A DNA stretch of 64,000 bases, taken from Liriodendron chinense (lineage: Eukaryota; Streptophyta; Magnoliopsida; Magnoliales; Magnoliaceae). Below the pieces are notes generated by a model. That model was given only the letters and a program-made list of their open reading frames with translations, was not told where the DNA came from and made no database searches. The stretch is from positions 2,160,196 to 2,224,195 of the forward strand of contig ML058586.1 of NCBI GenBank assembly GCA_003013855.2, in the 5' to 3' direction. Both the position numbers and the translations under genes were made by a program. Of this stretch, positions 54,801-63,215 are shown piece by piece (position 1 is the first letter of the stretch; the number at the start of each line of letters is the position of its first letter).

Positions 54801-57800
54801 GCCTTCCCAGCAATGGTAAGGAAAATGTACAACCATATTGACCATCCTATAAATAATGCCATAATTGATTTATTCTCCATGTGGGTTCTACAGCTTTAAT
54901 TGAGTCCAATGATCCTAAGGCGAGATTTGGGGAATCCAAGGTGAGTATTGAAGTGAAATTCCATCATCTTGTTAGAATCGATAGTACCCATTTTTTACTT
55001 ACTACAATGACCAGTAGGCAATTAAATTGTTGGGATTTCTTATGCCCGTCATCCTCCAAATGTCAGAACTATGAGGGTAGCAGGTATTAGAATACCTAGG
55101 CCTTCGAACTCTCCAATTCAATTGACCCCTTGAGTAAGTTTATCCTGTTTTTAAGTATAACAAAATTTCATTAAAGCAAAGTGAAAGGATGACAGGTTGT
55201 CATACCAAATACAAGGAGAAGAAACACCCCCAAGAATCTTCAAAAAAGCCCCATGGTTGTTCCCAAAAACCGTAGTTGCACAAGCCCATTCTATGACATA
55301 ATACTTAGCTTTGAGGACCACATCCGGAGTACACAAATCGTTCATAAAATTACAAGCAAGGACAAGTGCCAAACAATCGTTCTCCTCTTGCCACACTTCT
55401 AACCCCCATGCCATGCTCTCAAAGCTCCTCCACAGAATGTGACATCACCAATATACCGCATCAAGGAGGGAAAGGAACTTTTATTTTTTGAAAGGTAACT
55501 AATATTATTAAAGAGAGCAAAAAAGACAAAAGGCTCGACTCGCTGAGATGGCGAGACAACTAGACACCGAGAAAAAGAAAATTACAACCCTTTAATTTGT
55601 CTACATTGGATGCCCATGAGGGAAAGGAACTTCTACCAAATGATTTGCGTAAAAGGGCAATGAATTAAGAAATGGTTGGACAACTCTACATCCTTCAAGA
55701 GCAAGGAGCACCAATTTGTGATCATCATCCTTTCGTTCCTAAGGTTATCCATCATGAGAACCTTGTTTTCACCCACCAACAAGCAAAAGAGATGACTAGG
55801 GACGGGCCCTTACATTCACACATGGTGGATGGGATCCAGAGGGCTGGGATGGGGATGGTGGGCCACGACCGAATGAAAGGATTTGATTGGGAACTAGCAT
55901 GAGCTATCAACATTCCAAGTGTCCACGATTTTGGATCAGAAGGGCACTACCCTATGATTGTGTATGAGGCCCATCAGATGGGCAAAGTCGTTGATTTCTT
56001 CCTTTGTCAAGTTTCTATAATATAAGGCTCAAAACAAACATTCTCACCCACAGCAGAAACATGGTGAGAAATGGAGCCATCTCTCTCAACTGCCCACATA
56101 AACAACCTAGAGAAGGCCAAATAGAGAGTACCTTCCCCACTTCATCTATCAAGCCAAAACCAAATCCTAGAACCCACTACAGGCCTGAAGGATCTCTCTC
56201 TTCTGAAGCACTCGTCATTCTTGATACAACTTTCCACAACCCAAAAGCTCTAGCTGAATAGTAAAATCCAGGCATGCCCCTTCCTTCTCCCCATATTTGC
56301 TAAGAATAATTTGATTCCAAAGTTGGCCCTTCCTCTTCTCTAAATCTCCTCCAAGTCTATTTACCTTTCAAAAAAATTTACCTAGAAAAGTGACCAAATA
56401 ATACTTCTTGTTTTCCAAACATTGCCCTATGAAGTCCCTCTGAATCTTTTGCAAACTGCGGATAACATTCGTTGGGATTGGAAAAGCAATATAAAGTAAT
56501 AGGCATGCTAGTATTTTTGTTTCCCACATATGTTTTGATGCGGACATCAAGCCCTTTAGGGTTTATCAGCAGTAGGAGGCGAGCGACGCCTGTATCTCTA
56601 TGGCTCGATGATGAGCTTGGAGGATCATTCATAACGACTTGAGGAGCATCGAAGACCTTACACGTGTGGTTCGAAACATTTGAGAAGACCCCACATTGAG
56701 AGGACATGTGTAAGTTGCTTGGAGGAGATGATTGGAACGTTGGATCGCGAGTTTGGCGTGATCGGACCGTTGGTTTGTCGTGGCCCACTTTCATCGTGCC
56801 ATCATCGGAGGCCATCGGGCATCTTAGATTTGCGTTTATTATATGCACTTTTACTTATTTGAGTTTTGGATCAGTGTGTGCACGTTTTTTCGTACGAATG
56901 TTTTTTTTTATTTTGTTAGGGGTATTTTGGTAATTATGTTAATTCCGAATTTTATAAGTGTGTTGCCCTAAACCTTTTTCATTAGTTGTTGTTTAATGAA
57001 AAGCAAGCCTTTTGGTTGCCTCCTTCCTCTCTCTCTTGGAACTTCATCTTCTTCTCCGATCTTCTTCTTCTCTTTTCTTCTTTTGTCCCTCCAACCTTCT
57101 TCCAAGTAATCTATCATCTTTTGTCATCATTCTAAATCTCTCTTTTGTTTATTTCCCACAACCTAAAATCAGAGAATTGATCCAAACCCTAGTTCATTAG
57201 ATTTTCGAATCCCTCATCCGAGAAAATCCTTTGATCTTTCGAATTAGTGATTCCTATTAAGCAATTGGGTGATGACCATGCAAGATCGGGAGGTTCCATC
57301 CCTCGCCAGATCCAACCTATACATTATTTGAATTTCTTACTTCGTGGTTGTGATGATGGCCGGCTCCATTGCATGTCTCTTTGTGATTTTCTTAGTTTAT
57401 GACGGTTGAAGTTGAATTTTTATATTATTATTGTCTTTTATTTCCATTGGATTATATGTGCTCATGAGCATGCATCATAATTAGGGCGTCCTGCATCATG
57501 TTTGGTTGGCTTCCAAATGGACAGGAGAAGACCTAAATAAGACGAAGGCCTCCCAGGCTGCACCCAAAGGCAGTAGCAAAAGCCTCCACTCCGGCTTTGT
57601 TCAATCAAAACCCCAACAATTTATTCTATTCTGTTATGAGATTGATCTCAGCCCTGATACAATCTCGAAGCAATGGAAAGAAAAAAATTACAACTGGTTG
57701 TCAACTTGGATAATATCTGCCTCACAGAAAAGAAAGTATTGTCGGCAAACTGCAAATGTGAGATACATTCTGCTATTCACATATCAAGTTTAACCAGTAT

Positions 57801-60800
57801 TTTTGTCACTTCTTTGGTGGCTGTTTTCATGTATCAAGTGATGTCTGAATGACACGAAATTATTCTCATTTGAAAGCTATAGAGTTAGCATTCAAACCAG
57901 AATAAAACTATGCAATTCTGATATCTTTCCAGTGAGTTGGAGCCAATTGTTCAAAAGCATGTAGAGCTGTCACGGGACTGAAGAATATTTTGGTCATTTT
58001 CATAGGTCTTCTTCTGTTTTGAGAAAAGTATGTAAACCTATGAGGACTCTTTTATAATATTGAAGGAGGGATCAGGTTTATTCTAGGTTTCTTTTCCTAC
58101 AATGGGTTTGATTCTACATAGGTGTGATACCTCTACAGATACTTCGGCGTGCTGCCACTGGGTTTGCATGGAAGGATTCCACATATCTATCCTTTCAATT
58201 GCTTTTTTTTTAATCATTATTATGGATCATGAGTAAGTGAAGCTCCTCTTCCTCTTCTTCTTCTTGCAATTACTGTTTTAGACAACATATACCTTCCAAA
58301 TATTAGTTAAGCATGTTTTAAGCTCAAGGTATGCTATTGAAGGTGTTTACACCTGCAACTACAAATATAAACACATAACCATACTATTCTCCAAATTACA
58401 ATCACAAAATTAGAAATCATAGCATGTGCAATAAGAGAAAATTGGTCAAAATGCAACCCTTCTTTACCATGGTCAATATAGTTAGCACGTTTCCAAGGCA
58501 TGTTCTTATGGCCTGTTTGGATAGTGGGATAAGAAAAGAAAAGAAATCAAAACTGTAATGATGATTTCTCAAAATTTCCATGAGACATGGATTCCATTTT
58601 GGGAGGCTTGTCTGGATAGGCAGTGGAAATCAGATAAAGCTCCCACATCAGTTACCTCATATCTTGTGGGTGAGAATTTGACTGGTCTATGGGTAATGAT
58701 TGCTTTTCAAAATCCAATATTTCTTTGCTATCAAAACATTTTAATAAGTCCCATCATGAGCAAAGGCTCCATTATCTTTTCTTTTATTTTATTTTATGTT
58801 ATTTTCCCACCATCCAAACAGGCCCTTAGTGCTTTGAACCAAGGAAAATCCAAAAAAGCACCTAAAGAAATTCACTGACCAGGAGTTATTGTCGCGCATT
58901 TTACAGCAACATTATACCTGGAACATGAAAAGAATAAGGAATGCAGATTAAAAATGGCAAGTGGTGTGAATGAAATGTTCAGATGAATTATACCAACATT
59001 ACTGTTGATAGAATAATCATCCTTGAAATCCAATAATGATGAAGCATATTGCTCAAAAAATGAAAGATTAGCTTACCAGCCTTGTTCTGCCAATGCGTCA
59101 ACATACTGGGCCAACTTTTTTTCAAGTTAGTTTACAGACATTTTTAGTTTGTTAAACAATTTCAGGAAATTATTTATTTTTAATCAATTCTGCACTTGCT
59201 AGAAGCAACACCAAACACACTGGAGTGCACCCTTATCCTTCTGCTTGCTTGTGTGTTCTTAGAAAATGCTCTATAAGCCTAGGCAAAAAGAAAAGATAAA
59301 TGTTGGCTTCAATATTTTTTTTTGAAGGTAAATACACACACTCTTACACCCACACACACCACATGGGTTCTCGAACCCATGATCTCTGAGTAGAAACACA
59401 GTGTCTGCCACTGAGCCATGAGTAGAGGGACCCCTGGCTTCAATATAAAATAGACTGACTATAGAACCAACCTAGTCATAAGCTGATATAAGCAGTTATA
59501 GGACTGTTTTTTTTTTTTTTTGAAAGGTAACACTGCCAGGGATTGAACCCTGAATCACCCACACACACTACACTGTCTCTACCAGTCATCTAATGGTCTA
59601 ATCATGATAGTAGAGGGTTGCCAATAAAAATAGCATAAAATAAAATCCACTCAAGACAAATTTATGAATTGCAGAAATTAGACTCAACAAAGAAACAAGG
59701 CTGAATTTCATGTTTCAAAAATATCTCCATGGGGTGTTTGAGGGGTATTCTTAGGTTTTTTCTAAAACCAGGCGGGGGCTGCTCCTGAAGCATTTCATGT
59801 TATAAAAATGAAGAAGAAAACAACAAAGTTCTAACACCATTCACAACCATGTTGAACAATCAGATCTAAATTGCTTAATGAAAAATAAATAAAATAAAGA
59901 ATCACTCCATCCACTTACTTGAGTGTAGCTTCGGCACTTTCCACAGTAACTCTATCATCCGTTGCATCGCGATTTAAGATTCCCAAATCGAAATACTTAA
60001 TATCCAACTCCAAATACGGAAATATTAGCTGTGATCACATCAACCTAAATCCAATTAAAATCTTCAAAACAACCTTCTAAAATCTGCATTACAAAAATAT
60101 AACAGCCAAAGGGTCCTACTCCTACTTTTATGTAACAGTAACAGCTATTATCACGATTGTTTCAAAAAACATTAAATTAACAATGGAGAAATGAAAGGGT
60201 AAAAGCAAATAAGATGTCCTCAGACCCCTTTAACATCAACCAATCTGACTTCTTCCCTCCAATAACAACCGTTATTTGAAGAGAAATTTGTAATCTATGG
60301 GGGAATGGCCGTGGTATATGTCTCTTAACGGACCTGGGCTTCATCTGAAAGTCTGGCCCATTGGGTCGGGCCAAGACCCAATAAACTAATAGGCTCACAG
60401 ACGCTAGCTAAGGTGGGTCCAGGACCTTCTAGGATGGAAAATAGGCCAAGCTGGACCGAAGCATGTCACCCAAGTCCAGCCCATGAACTATACCTGAGTC
60501 AAAGCCACTTCCGGCTAACACCAGCCCTTGAGCTGACAAAGAACATTTGGACCAGGCCAGGCCCACCAATTTTAAATAAGTCAAGCCTGGCCCCACTGAT
60601 CAAGCATTTGGGCAGATGCAGGCCCACCTCGAGTGCAATTAATAAGCGGGCCCTAAAACTGTAACCCAAGCCCAACCAATGGGCCTCAAAGATCAGCCCA
60701 AACATGAGCCAGAGCCAGCTGGACCTGGACGAGAACAAACCAGCCCATTGGCCACCCACAGGCCCATAAATGATGTGATAGGCAGGGCCCACCTTCAATT

Positions 60801-61381
60801 ACAGGCCCAGGCTTTGTTTCAGGAAGAAAAGGCCCAGCTCAAACACCGGCTGGCCCGTCCACCGCCCGATGCGCAACACTTGAGGCCGTTAACGTTAACA
60901 GTGCCTATTCTCAAATGATCGCCGTTATAACGTTTTTTTCTAAAACCCTGTCCAGAAATGCAATTCGTGGAGAACGAAATCGGCGGAAATTCGGGCAAAG
61001 AAGAGAAGATAAAAAAAATTCACCTTTTCTTTTATCATTTTCCAGATAATCCTCGTCATTTCATCGCCTGGAAACGAAAAATATATAAAAAAAAAGGTCA
61101 ACGAAAATTCGAGAGAGAGAGAGAGAGAGAGAGAGTTTCACAGAAGAAAAACGGTCCTCACCGTCCATCTCGACGATGGGATTCTGCACCTTGATCCTCT
61201 CTACGGCGGCCATGGATGCGAAGCAGCGAAGTGAAACGCCACGGAAGCGTTTGCAGGGGTTAGGGTTTCTGAGGAGAAGGGTATTGAAGGATAAGAAATT
61301 CGAAGGAGGAGAAGAAGAAGAAGAGAAATTAGGGTTTTGAGGTAAGGTTAGAGAAGAAGAAAAGATAGAAGAGCGTGCCAT
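42802..61381 (-). CDS. ICDH: NADP-dependent isocitrate dehydrogenase, organelle-targeted type (15 exons; frameshift in exon 10)
   Basis: Joined exons: 61381-61162, 61067-61024, 60028-59919, 58917-58880, 51856-51779, 51153-51100, 50996-50895, 50783-50695, 50581-50478, 49505-49436, 49340-49225, 48737-48703, 47519-47377, 43630-43508, 42895-42802. The enzyme oxidatively decarboxylates isocitrate to 2-oxoglutarate, making NADPH. A Ser/Arg-rich N-terminus ending near LRCFAS suggests a plastid or mitochondrial transit peptide. Numbering on the 472-residue model, equivalents of human IDH1 active-site residues are Ser153, Arg159, Arg168, Arg191 (IGRHAFGDQYRATD), Tyr198, Lys270, Asp310, Asp333 and Asp337; the NADP loop GTVTRH is also present. 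Exon 10 has 70 nt where 69 are needed, so translation would stop soon after Asp283. A base-call error, or a recently disabled copy, would explain this. Confidence 0.92.
42985..43101 (+). mobile_element. Diverged SINE copy in ICDH intron 14
   Basis: CAACACTGAGGTCCCAGTAT, a weak B box (CGATTTCCAAC), GTGGGTGTGTGTGTGG and a poly(A) tail follow the order of the 20,053 copy. The A box is eroded. Confidence 0.58.
43508..43630 (-). CDS. ICDH: ICDH exon 14
   Basis: Completes Arg401 and encodes AKLDKNDKLMDFALKIEAAC, VGTVESGKMTKDLALLVHGP plus two bases. Acceptor ATGTAG, donor GTGAGT. Confidence 0.93.
44540..46260. repeat. Unclassified repeat-like block in ICDH intron 13
   Basis: It contains three ACCGGTC-type motifs (45,740-45,890) like those in the Ty3 LTRs of this window, a stepped series of GGAGGTTTT and GGTTCACCTCTCAACC phrases (44,930-45,030), and no coding sequence I recognise. 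Probably LTR-derived, class undetermined. Confidence 0.4.
47377..47519 (-). CDS. ICDH: ICDH exon 13
   Basis: Residues 354-400 plus two bases. Acceptor GTGCAG, donor GTATTT. It encodes LSSDGKTLEAEAAHGTVTRH, FRLYQKGQETSTNSIAS and IFAWTRGLEH, covering the NADP phosphate-binding loop. Confidence 0.94.
47770..48440. repeat. Degenerate minisatellite in ICDH intron 12
   Basis: About 650 bp of repeats built from GTGGCACATGTTGCACATGTG, GCACATTGG and CTTGAAGATGGATGG, with units of roughly 45-60 bp. It reads open in several frames simply because of the repeat composition. Confidence 0.88.
48455..48675. mobile_element. MITE-like element next to ICDH microexon 12
   Basis: It has inverted AAATG(A/G)CGTTTCC and GGAAAC-type segments and ends ATCCAAACAGGCCC, the same end as the 58,512 element. 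The left end is unclear. Confidence 0.5.
48703..48737 (-). CDS. ICDH: ICDH microexon 12 (35 nt)
   Basis: Completes Gly342 and encodes FGSLGLMSSVL to residue 353. Acceptor CTGCAG, donor GTAGCT. It is far too short to appear as an ORF; it was located because exon 13 starts at LSSDGK, leaving the conserved GFGSLGLMTSVL peptide unaccounted for. Phases match exactly. Confidence 0.9.
49225..49340 (-). CDS. ICDH: ICDH exon 11
   Basis: Residues 304-341 plus one base. Acceptor TTTCAG-type ATTCAG, donor GTGCCT. It encodes YEHRLIDDMVAYALKSDGG and YVWACKNYDGDVQSDFLAQ, with the metal-binding aspartates 310, 333 and 337. Confidence 0.93.
49436..49505 (-). CDS. ICDH: ICDH exon 10 (one-base insertion, frame broken)
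   Basis: Expected peptide: Arg280 then FKDIFQEVYEEKWKEKFEEQ and SI, ending in the split Trp303. Acceptor TTGTAG, donor GTTGGT. The minus strand reads AAGGATTATCTTTCAG where AAGGATATCTTTCAG is needed, so one A of the pair at 49,495/49,496 (plus strand) is extra. Read as given, the frame continues D-Y-L-S-G-G-I and stops. The rest of the exon is unchanged in the +1 frame, so the break is a single event. Confidence 0.85.
49784..49800. repeat. Poly-G tract in ICDH intron 9
   Basis: A run of 17 G, flanked by TTGA and AGAG. Confidence 0.95.
50478..50581 (-). CDS. ICDH: ICDH exon 9
   Basis: Residues 246-279 plus two bases. Acceptor CCCCAG, donor GTAGTC. It encodes SIRAFAESSMSMAYGKKWP and LYLSTKNTILKKYDG, with the catalytic Lys270. 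Confidence 0.92.
50695..50783 (-). CDS. ICDH: ICDH exon 8
   Basis: Completes Val216 and encodes PAEGETPVELDVYDF and KGPGIALAMYNVDE to residue 245. Acceptor TTTCAG, donor GTTTGT. The insert PAEGETPVEL resembles the organellar isoform rather than the cytosolic one. Confidence 0.91.
50895..50996 (-). CDS. ICDH: ICDH exon 7
   Basis: Completes Gly182 and encodes WKKPICIGRHAFGDQYRATD through GKLKLVF (residue 215) plus one base. Acceptor TTGCAG, donor GTGAGC. Arg191 and Tyr198 are the catalytic-site positions equivalent to human IDH1 Arg132 and Tyr139. A 14-bp piece of the exon (AATGCAGATAGGTT on the plus strand) is repeated just upstream of the acceptor. Confidence 0.93.
51100..51153 (-). CDS. ICDH: ICDH exon 6 (54 nt)
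   Basis: Completes Gly164 and encodes TVFREPILCRNIPRIIS plus one base. Acceptor TTTCAG, donor GTACTG. Arg168 is the substrate-binding arginine of the FREP motif. Ser181 replaces the Pro usual in plants, but human IDH1 also has Ser here. Confidence 0.9.
51399..51441 (-). pseudogene. Relic duplicate of ICDH exon 6 inside intron 5
   Basis: About 45 bp match exon 6 closely: on the minus strand GAAACCCGTACTTTGCCAG then AAGTATTCCCAGGATTGTTCCAGG, against the working exon's GAACCCATACTATGCCGG and AATATTCCCAGGATTATTTCAGG. An added base breaks the frame and the donor GT has become GC. One frame still reads ARSIPRIVPG. It lies 250 bp upstream of the functional exon, so it looks like a decayed tandem exon copy. 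Confidence 0.7.
51779..51856 (-). CDS. ICDH: ICDH exon 5
   Basis: Completes Asp138 and runs to residue 163 plus one base. Acceptor ATGTAG, donor GTTTGT. It encodes EARVKEFGLKKMWRSPNGT and IRNILN, with substrate-binding Ser153 and Arg159. It lies 7 kb downstream of exon 4. Confidence 0.92.
52130..53160 (-). pseudogene. Second copia remnant (RT and RNase H) in ICDH intron 4
   Basis: An RT piece at 52,824-53,006 reads VVYVDAVIITGSDPIDIS. RNase H pieces at 52,200-52,480 include VMARSSMEAKYRAMGHATCEL and FHERTKHIEADYYFVREK. All are interrupted by stops. No LTRs recognised nearby. Confidence 0.82.
53520..54900. repeat. Degenerate tandem array in ICDH intron 4
   Basis: Units of about 130-155 bp contain CAATCATTGATCTAGACC, ATCATGTGGGTCCCACCC, CCATCCCTCTAAAAAATCACTT and ATGGACGGTCCATATTGA. 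Five units lie in 54,240-54,900 and two more in 53,520-53,770, with unrelated DNA between. Confidence 0.8.
55151..55420 (-). pseudogene. Unidentified protein-like ORF fragment in ICDH intron 4
   Basis: An 87-codon open stretch, extending upstream of the first ATG, reads like natural protein: EENDCLALVLACNFMNDLC, KAKYYVIEWACATTVFGN. I do not recognise it. Its end, FHFALMKFCYT, with the ALMKFCYT wording seen at the 3' ends of some plant LINEs, and a nearby GAAAGGTAACTAATATTATTAAA motif suggest a retroposed fragment. Confidence 0.45.
56530..57310. repeat. LTR-like sequence in ICDH intron 4
   Basis: A mixed G+C-rich then T-rich block with GGGGTATTTTGGTAATTA, a TTTAATGAAAAGCAAGCC tract and a CT-rich leader-like stretch. 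This is the texture of an LTR with R/U5 region, but I found no partner or coding part. Confidence 0.35.
58512..58827. mobile_element. MITE with GGCCTGTTTGGAT ends in ICDH intron 4
   Basis: It starts GGCCTGTTTGGATAGTGGGA and ends ATTTTCCCACCATCCAAACAGGCC, inverted over about 22 bp. Confidence 0.82.
58880..58917 (-). CDS. ICDH: ICDH exon 4 (38 nt)
   Basis: Completes Lys125 and encodes YNVAVKCATITP to residue 137 plus one base. Acceptor TTCCAG, donor GTCAGT. Found by searching for the missing conserved peptide; phases match both neighbours. Confidence 0.9.
59318..59437 (-). mobile_element. tRNA-derived SINE in ICDH intron 3
   Basis: On the minus strand: ATGGCTCAGTGGCAGACACTG (A box), GGGTTCGAGAACCC (B box), then GTGTGTGTGGGTGTAAG and a 3' end TTTACCTTCAAAAAAAAA. 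Confidence 0.78.
59503..59600 (-). mobile_element. Second SINE copy in ICDH intron 3
   Basis: On the minus strand: GACTGGTAGAGACAGTG, then GGGTTCAATCCC (B box) and a 3' end TTACCTTTCAAAAAAAAA. It lies 65 bp from the first copy in the same orientation. Confidence 0.7.
59919..60028 (-). CDS. ICDH: ICDH exon 3
   Basis: Residues 89-124 plus two bases. Acceptor TCACAG, donor GTAAGT. It encodes LIFPYLELDIKYFDLGILN and RDATDDRVTVESAEATL, the usual start of the large domain. Confidence 0.92.
60345..60870. repeat. GGCCCA-rich repeat in ICDH intron 2
   Basis: Dense GGCCCA/TGGGCC words (TTGGGTCGGGCCAAGACCC, CCAGGCCAGGCCCACC and similar) set it apart from neighbouring DNA. It is similar in composition to 41,790-41,960 and 62,120-62,660. 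Confidence 0.6.
61024..61067 (-). CDS. ICDH: ICDH exon 2 (44 nt)
   Basis: Completes Gly74 and encodes DEMTRIIWKMIKEK to residue 88. Acceptor TTCCAG, donor GTGAAT. Intron 1 (61,068-61,161) is only 94 nt and contains a GA microsatellite. Confidence 0.9.
61111..61134. repeat. (GA)n microsatellite in ICDH intron 1
   Basis: About 12 GA units inside a 94-nt intron, close to the 5' splice site of that intron. Confidence 0.95.
61162..61381 (-). CDS. ICDH: ICDH exon 1 (transit peptide and N-terminus)
   Basis: Residues 1-73 plus one base, donor GTGAGG. MARSSIFSSSLTLP opens a Ser-rich presequence, followed by RFRGVSLRCFASMAAVERI and the conserved KVQNPIVEMDG. An in-frame ATG nine codons upstream (61,408) would add MRCFFLRPS. 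I chose 61,381 because its start resembles an organelle presequence, but both starts fit. Confidence 0.88.
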
Positions 61382-61978
61382 GGAAGGTCTTAAAAAGAAG
61401 CAACGCATGCCCCCCTCTCTCTCTCTCTCTGTATGGACGGAGCTTCGTGTAAGAAGCAGAGGCAGGGGGATGCGCTTGGCAAGCTTTTGCTGGCTTCAGT
61501 ACTTTAGAAAGGACAGGAGTTGCGTGGGGTACGCGGTTTGGCTGATGACCCCGACACCACCCAGCTAGCTGGTGTCAAAGCTCTGTGGCCCCATCACGAT
61601 GTATGTGTTTTATCCACGCCGTCCATATGTTTTTCCATCTCGTTTTTGGCGGTGGACCCAAAAATGAGGGGAGCGGATTAGGTGAGACCCCGGATCCACC
61701 GAGGTGGGTGGCACCCGTTACTGTGGGGCTCACACTGATGTATGTGCCTTAAAATCTACACCGTCCAACCATTTTGAAAATCCATTTTAGGGCATGATCC
61801 AAAAAATGAAGCTGACTCAAATGTTAGGTGGACCACACCGCTGTTTCCTGTACTATGGTCCATTTAGTTTTTGAAACTGCTTCATTTTTTGGATCATGCA
61901 GTAAAATGACCTTTCAATGCTTATGGATGGCATAGATGTACTCACATGCATCACAGTGGGCTCCATGGTCAGGGTCCC

Positions 61979-62222
61979 ACCCACCTTGGTGGATCCAGGT
62001 AGGGGTGTCAATGGACCGGGTTGGCCCAACGGGCTTTCAGGCTTGGCTCGCCTTGGGCCGGGCTTGGACTAGAGAATCAGGCCTACGGGTCAGGTTCAGG
62101 ACCCACCTTGGTGGATCCAGGTAGGGGTGTCAATGGACCGGGTTGGCCCAACGGGCTTTCAGGCTTGGCTCGCCTTGGGCCGGGCTTAGACTAGAGAATC
62201 AGGCCTACGGGTCAGATTCAGG
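61979..62222. repeat. Tandem duplication, two 122-bp units
   Basis: ACCCACCTTGGTGGATCCAG through CAGGCCTACGGGTCAGGTTCAGG is repeated back to back with only about two differences. The unit spans the junction between the middle and innermost elements. Confidence 0.95.
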
Positions 62223-62662
62223 CCTAGAGTATAAGCTCGTTTAAAAAATGAGTTAGGCTTGGACTAAGCTGTTCAAAAGCCCAAAAATTCAGCCCGACCT
62301 GAATATATATTTTTTAATTTAAAATTTAAATTAAAATATTTTTCCTCTTTTCAAAATTTGAATGTTACACAATTTTTTTTCTAAAAATCTATCTCCCTCC
62401 TAAAACACCTTTTTATTTTCTATAATGTTGGTGATAATTGTTCATATATGGAGAAGCGATGATTAAAGGATAATTTATCTCTCTATGTCAAAGGCCAGGC
62501 TCGAGCTAGGGCCGAGTAAGCGCTGAACCCTAATTTGTATCTTGGGCCTAGCTTGGGCTTATCTACTGTAGCCCGTCACAAGTTCAGGCTGAATTTGAGC
62601 ATATGATGAAAGAGGCGGGCTGAGCTTCAACAGAGCTTGGCCCAGCCCATTGACACCCCCTA
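62116..62662. mobile_element. Innermost MITE with AGGGGTGTCAATGG ends
   Basis: Ends AGGGGTGTCAATGGACCGGG and GCCCAGCCCATTGACACCCCCT are inverted. GATCCAGGT flanks it on both sides, which gives a 9-bp target duplication as in Mutator-like elements. The interior is GGCC-rich at both ends and AT-rich in the middle. The exact left edge is ambiguous because of the tandem duplication there. Confidence 0.78.
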
Positions 62663-63215
62663 GATCCAGGTGTCACCAAATCCACTCTTAAAATTGGGGC
62701 ACGTCAAAAGCTCATGTGCACCACATCACAGAATAATGAGAATTAAACATTTACGATCGAAAATTTTGTTAGGGTCTACAGAAGTTTTGGATATAGTATT
62801 TGGGTTTTCCCTTCATCCTAAAATCGTAATACAGATGGTTCACTGATCATCCATATGTAATCCCAATTCTATTCTAAAGCTCTAAGTTTTTTCGGTTTTA
62901 AGGCTAATAATCAACGCCAATGAATTGGGTACATGCGCATATAACTTGCCTACTATATGTTATATCCATACCATCCATCTATTTTGTAATATTATTTTAG
63001 GGCATGACCCCAAATATCAGCTTCATCCAACACTCATGTGGGCTGCAGTAGCTTTTTAATGGCAGACGTTCAATCCCAACTACTTGTGTGATGTGGTTAA
63101 TTTCTATTTTGGACGTGGTTCATTCTTTGTTTATTTTCATAAAATGCTCTCGTAAAATGAATAGACGTCGTGGAATAACATATACATCATGATGGGCCCA
63201 TGAAACTATGCCACG

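Larger units (their letters stand above)
61667..62690. mobile_element. Middle-level core-repeat MITE, arm type 6
   Basis: The left end is GAGCGGATTAGGTGAGACCCC..GGATCCACCGAGGTGGGTGGC. The right end, beyond the inner insert, is ACCCACCTTGGTGGATCCAGG..TGTCACCAAATCCACTC. The core lies between. Confidence 0.82.
61570..63215. mobile_element. Outer core-repeat MITE split by a nested pair of elements
   Basis: The left arm (GCTCTGTGGCCCCATCACG then ATGTATGTGTTTTATCCACG) stops at 61,667. Family middle sequence resumes at about 62,700 (AAAGCTCATGTGCACCACATC). A worn right arm ends CATATACATCATGATGGGCCC near 63,200. Confidence 0.68.

Noticed and set aside
61379..61408. Start codon at 61,408 instead of 61,381 for ICDH
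   Set aside because: It is in frame and possible, but MARSSIFSSS has the usual presequence character. Left as an alternative.
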